Source: Ralstonia sp. TCR112 (GTDB lineage Bacteria > Pseudomonadota > Gammaproteobacteria > Burkholderiales > Burkholderiaceae). Taken from it: 38,615 bases of DNA. Made by a program: the position numbers and the translations under genes. The notes beneath the pieces were generated by a model. That model ran no database searches and was not told the origin of the DNA. It was given only the letters and a program-made list of their open reading frames with translations. The stretch spans positions 1 to 38,615 of the forward strand of contig NZ_VOSS01000024.1 in NCBI RefSeq assembly GCF_007997035.1, in the 5' to 3' direction. Position 1 is the stretch's first letter; each line of letters starts with the position of its first letter. Shown piece by piece: positions 36,560 through 38,615 of this stretch.

Positions 36560-37564
36560 ATGGACCCGTCCGCTCTTGATCCCGCCCTCGTCAGCGACCG
36601 GCTCGACTGGAATCTGCTGCGCACCTTTCTCACGATCGTCCACGAGCGCAGCATCAGCCGTGCGGCGGTGCGGCTGCACATCACGCAGCCGGCGGTCAGC
36701 CTCGCGCTGCGGCGGCTCGAAGATCAGCTTGGCCACACGCTCATCGAGCGGCGTGGCTCTCACTTTCGCCTCACGCGCGTCGGCGAAGACGTATTGCGCA
36801 TCGCCGCCGACGTCTACGGCAATGTCGCGCGGCTCGGCTCGGAGCTTGGCGAACCGCAAGACGATGTGAGCGGCGTGCTGCATCTGCTGACCGTCAGCCG
36901 CATCCAATCCGGCGTGTACGACGAATGCCTGGCGGCGTTTCACCGACATCACCCGCGCGTGGATCTGCAGGTGGAAGTCATGCGCAGCACGGACATCCTC
37001 GATGCACTCGCGCAAAAGCGCGCGGGCATTGGGCTTAGCCTGTGCCGCACGCCGAGCGAAAAGCTCGAGCGGCAACTGTTCCTGCGCCAGCGCTACGCCG
37101 TGTTCTGCGGGCGGCACCATCGGTTGTTCGGGCGGACGGGCCTGTCGATCAGTGACTTGCTCGGTGAAAACTTTGTCTCGTTCATGAGCGACCAATTGGG
37201 CGATGCGCTGTCGCCGCTCGCGGTGTTTCGCGATCAGCAGGGATTCACCGGCCGCATCGTCGCCACGTCGCCGAGCCTGGACGAGATCAAGCGGCTCGTG
37301 TTTGCGGGCTATGGGATCGGCTGCCTGCCGGAGCACATCGTGGCGGACGATCTGGCCCAGCAGCGCTTGTGGCGGCTGCCGCCAGAAGAAGGCGTTGCCG
37401 ACATCGACCTGTACCTGATGTGGCACAGGGAGCGCCGTCTGGCCCCGGCCGAAGAAGCGTTCCTGGCGCATTTCCGGCGGTATATGGCGCGGTATTCGCT
37501 GGCGGAACGGTTGGGCGATGTGGTGAATGCGCCCTTGGCGGCATTGCGGGCACCGGTGGGGTAA
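36560..37564 (+). CDS. LysR-family transcriptional regulator
   Basis: A 334-residue LTTR. The N-terminal winged helix-turn-helix is at about residues 15-75 (NLLRTFLTIVHERSISRAAVRLHITQPAVSLALRRLEDQLGHTLIERRGSHFRLTRVGEDVL), followed by the periplasmic-binding-like effector domain (VSGVLHLLTVSRIQSGVYDECLAAFHRHHPRVDLQVEV ... VFAGYGIGCLPEHIVADDL). It is transcribed divergently from the MFS/deacetylase operon, the usual arrangement of an LTTR and its target, so it probably controls that operon in response to the transported compound or a product. The effector cannot be named. The gap to the helicase gene (37565-37695) shows nothing recognisable. Confidence 0.92.
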   Translation: MDPSALDPALVSDRLDWNLLRTFLTIVHERSISRAAVRLHITQPAVSLALRRLEDQLGHTLIERRGSHFRLTRVGEDVLRIAADVYGNVARLGSELGEPQDDVSGVLHLLTVSRIQSGVYDECLAAFHRHHPRVDLQVEVMRSTDILDALAQKRAGIGLSLCRTPSEKLERQLFLRQRYAVFCGRHHRLFGRTGLSISDLLGENFVSFMSDQLGDALSPLAVFRDQQGFTGRIVATSPSLDEIKRLVFAGYGIGCLPEHIVADDLAQQRLWRLPPEEGVADIDLYLMWHRERRLAPAEEAFLAHFRRYMARYSLAERLGDVVNAPLAALRAPVG

Positions 37565-37695
37565 ACACCATCACCTGTTAAACTAGCGCCCTTCTTGCAG
37601 TCCCCGGGGTCCAGTCGCCCCGTCACCTACCCAGGCTTTGTCCACGATTGGCGCACGAACGAATGCGCGGGACACGCCGGTCCAATCGCTTTTCC

Positions 37696-38615
37696 ATGTC
37701 GTTTTCCGAACTCGGCTTGTCAGACAAGCTGGTACGTGCCGTGGCCGAACTCGGCTACGCAGAACCCACTCCGATTCAACGCCAGGCCATCCCCGCCATC
37801 CTCAAGGGCGGTGACCTGCTCGCCGGTGCACAGACCGGCACCGGCAAGACCGCCGGTTTCACGCTGCCGTTGCTGCACCGCCTGTCTGCATCGCAGCCCA
37901 ATAAGGTGCAGACGCCGCAGGGCATGCGCTTCCCGATCCGTGCGCTGGTGCTGACGCCCACGCGGGAGCTTGCCGCGCAGGTGGAAGAAAGCGTGCGCGC
38001 CTATGGCAAATATCTGCCGCTGAAGTCGATGGTGATGTTCGGCGGCGTCGGCATCAACCCGCAGATCGATGCGCTCAAGCGTGGTGTCGATATCGTCGTC
38101 GCCACGCCGGGCCGCCTTCTCGACCACGTCGGTCAGCGCACCATCGACCTGTCGCACATTGAACTGCTGGTGCTGGACGAAGCCGATCGCATGCTGGACA
38201 TGGGCTTCATCCACGACATCCGCAAGATCCTCAACATCCTGCCGCCGAAGCGTCAGAACCTGCTGTTCTCGGCAACGTTCTCCGACGACATTCGCGAACT
38301 GGCCGACCGTCTGCTCGACAAGCCGGCGCTGATTGAAGTCGCGCGCCGCAACACGACGGCCGAGACGGTCGAGCAACGCATCTATCCGGTCGACCGCGAG
38401 CGCAAGCGCGAACTGCTCGCCAAGCTTGTGCGCGACAACGACTGGCACCAGGTGCTGGTCTTCACGCGCACCAAGCACGGCGCGAACCGCCTGGCCGAGC
38501 AGCTCACGCGCGACGGCATCCCCGCGCTGGCCATTCACGGTAACAAAAGCCAATCGGCGCGCACGCGCGCGCTGACGGAGTTCAAGGCCGGGACGCTGCG
38601 CGTGCTGGTGGCCAC
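37696..38615 (+). CDS. rhlE: DEAD-box ATP-dependent RNA helicase, RhlE-type (3' end outside window)
   Basis: The frame opens at the ATG at 37696 ([21 protein letters not shown]) and stays open to the right edge, giving 306 codons. Helicase motifs in order: Q-motif [13 protein letters not shown], motif I AQTGTGKT (residues 45-52), Ia [10 protein letters not shown], Ib [20 protein letters not shown], and in domain 2 [17 protein letters not shown] and AIHGNKSQ. The [18 protein letters not shown] segment and motif spacing fit RhlE, a helicase of ribosome assembly and RNA turnover. A basic, Gly-rich tail would be expected beyond the window. A ribosome site upstream of the ATG is weak. Confidence 0.94.
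   Translation, partial: MSFSELGLSDKLVRAVAELGYAEPTPIQRQAIPAILKGGDLLAGAQTGTGKTAGFTLPLLHRLSASQPNKVQTPQGMRFPIRALVLTPTRELAAQVEESVRAYGKYLPLKSMVMFGGVGINPQIDALKRGVDIVVATPGRLLDHVGQRTIDLSHIELLVLDEADRMLDMGFIHDIRKILNILPPKRQNLLFSATFSDDIRELADRLLDKPALIEVARRNTTAETVEQRIYPVDRERKRELLAKLVRDNDWHQVLVFTRTKHGANRLAEQLTRDGIPALAIHGNKSQSARTRALTEFKAGTLRVLVA

Overview
The window is high-GC, densely packed chromosomal DNA from a Gram-negative bacterium. Gene content, gene order and protein sequences (lptD-surA-pdxA-rsmA; miaB-phoH-ybeY / corC-lnt; glyQ/glyS with gmhB and plsC; a TetR-controlled fad cluster) point to a beta-proteobacterium of the Burkholderiaceae, most likely Ralstonia. That placement is recognition plus inference, not a database result. 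No tRNA, rRNA, CRISPR array, transposase or phage gene was seen.

Layout. Positions 1-5902 (+ strand) hold the envelope-assembly and housekeeping run lptD (5' end outside the window), surA, pdxA and rsmA/ksgA. From 5889 to 36429 every gene is on the minus strand. In order of transcription these are: an MHS-type MFS transporter and an acetylpolyamine amidohydrolase/HDAC-like gene; a TetR regulator followed by a fatty-acid oxidation cluster (fadE, a FabG4-type double-domain reductase, a MaoC hydratase, a thiolase, fadD, a DUF1571 protein); ompW; an FAD oxidoreductase; a small exported protein; miaB-phoH-ybeY; a secreted Pro/His-rich protein; corC-lnt; glyQ-(exported protein)-glyS-gmhB-plsC-ygjP-like peptidase-gloA-EamA transporter. 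At the right end a LysR regulator (36560-37564, +) is divergent from the MFS gene, and an rhlE-type DEAD-box helicase (37696 onward, +) runs off the window.

How the genes work together. LptD and SurA cooperate in outer-membrane biogenesis, and GmhB (heptose for LPS core), PlsC (phospholipid) and Lnt (lipoprotein) also serve the envelope. MiaB, RsmA, YbeY, PhoH and GlyQS form a translation/RNA group. The fad cluster contains all four catalytic steps of beta-oxidation plus the activating ligase. It uses a MaoC hydratase and a FabG-like reductase where FadB would be expected, which suggests a route through (R)-3-hydroxyacyl-CoA, presumably under the TetR protein.

Most important caveat: five genes (surA, the FAD oxidoreductase, the FabG4-like reductase, the HDAC-like gene, and probably the TetR regulator) are each broken by an apparent one-base gain or loss, mostly in short G/C runs. 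Five unrelated genes damaged in the same way in 38 kb looks more like homopolymer sequencing error than real decay. The most unusual biological object is the secreted protein at 16191-17264, with a (P-S/T/A)n linker and a tail carrying about 28 histidines, sitting between ybeY and corC.
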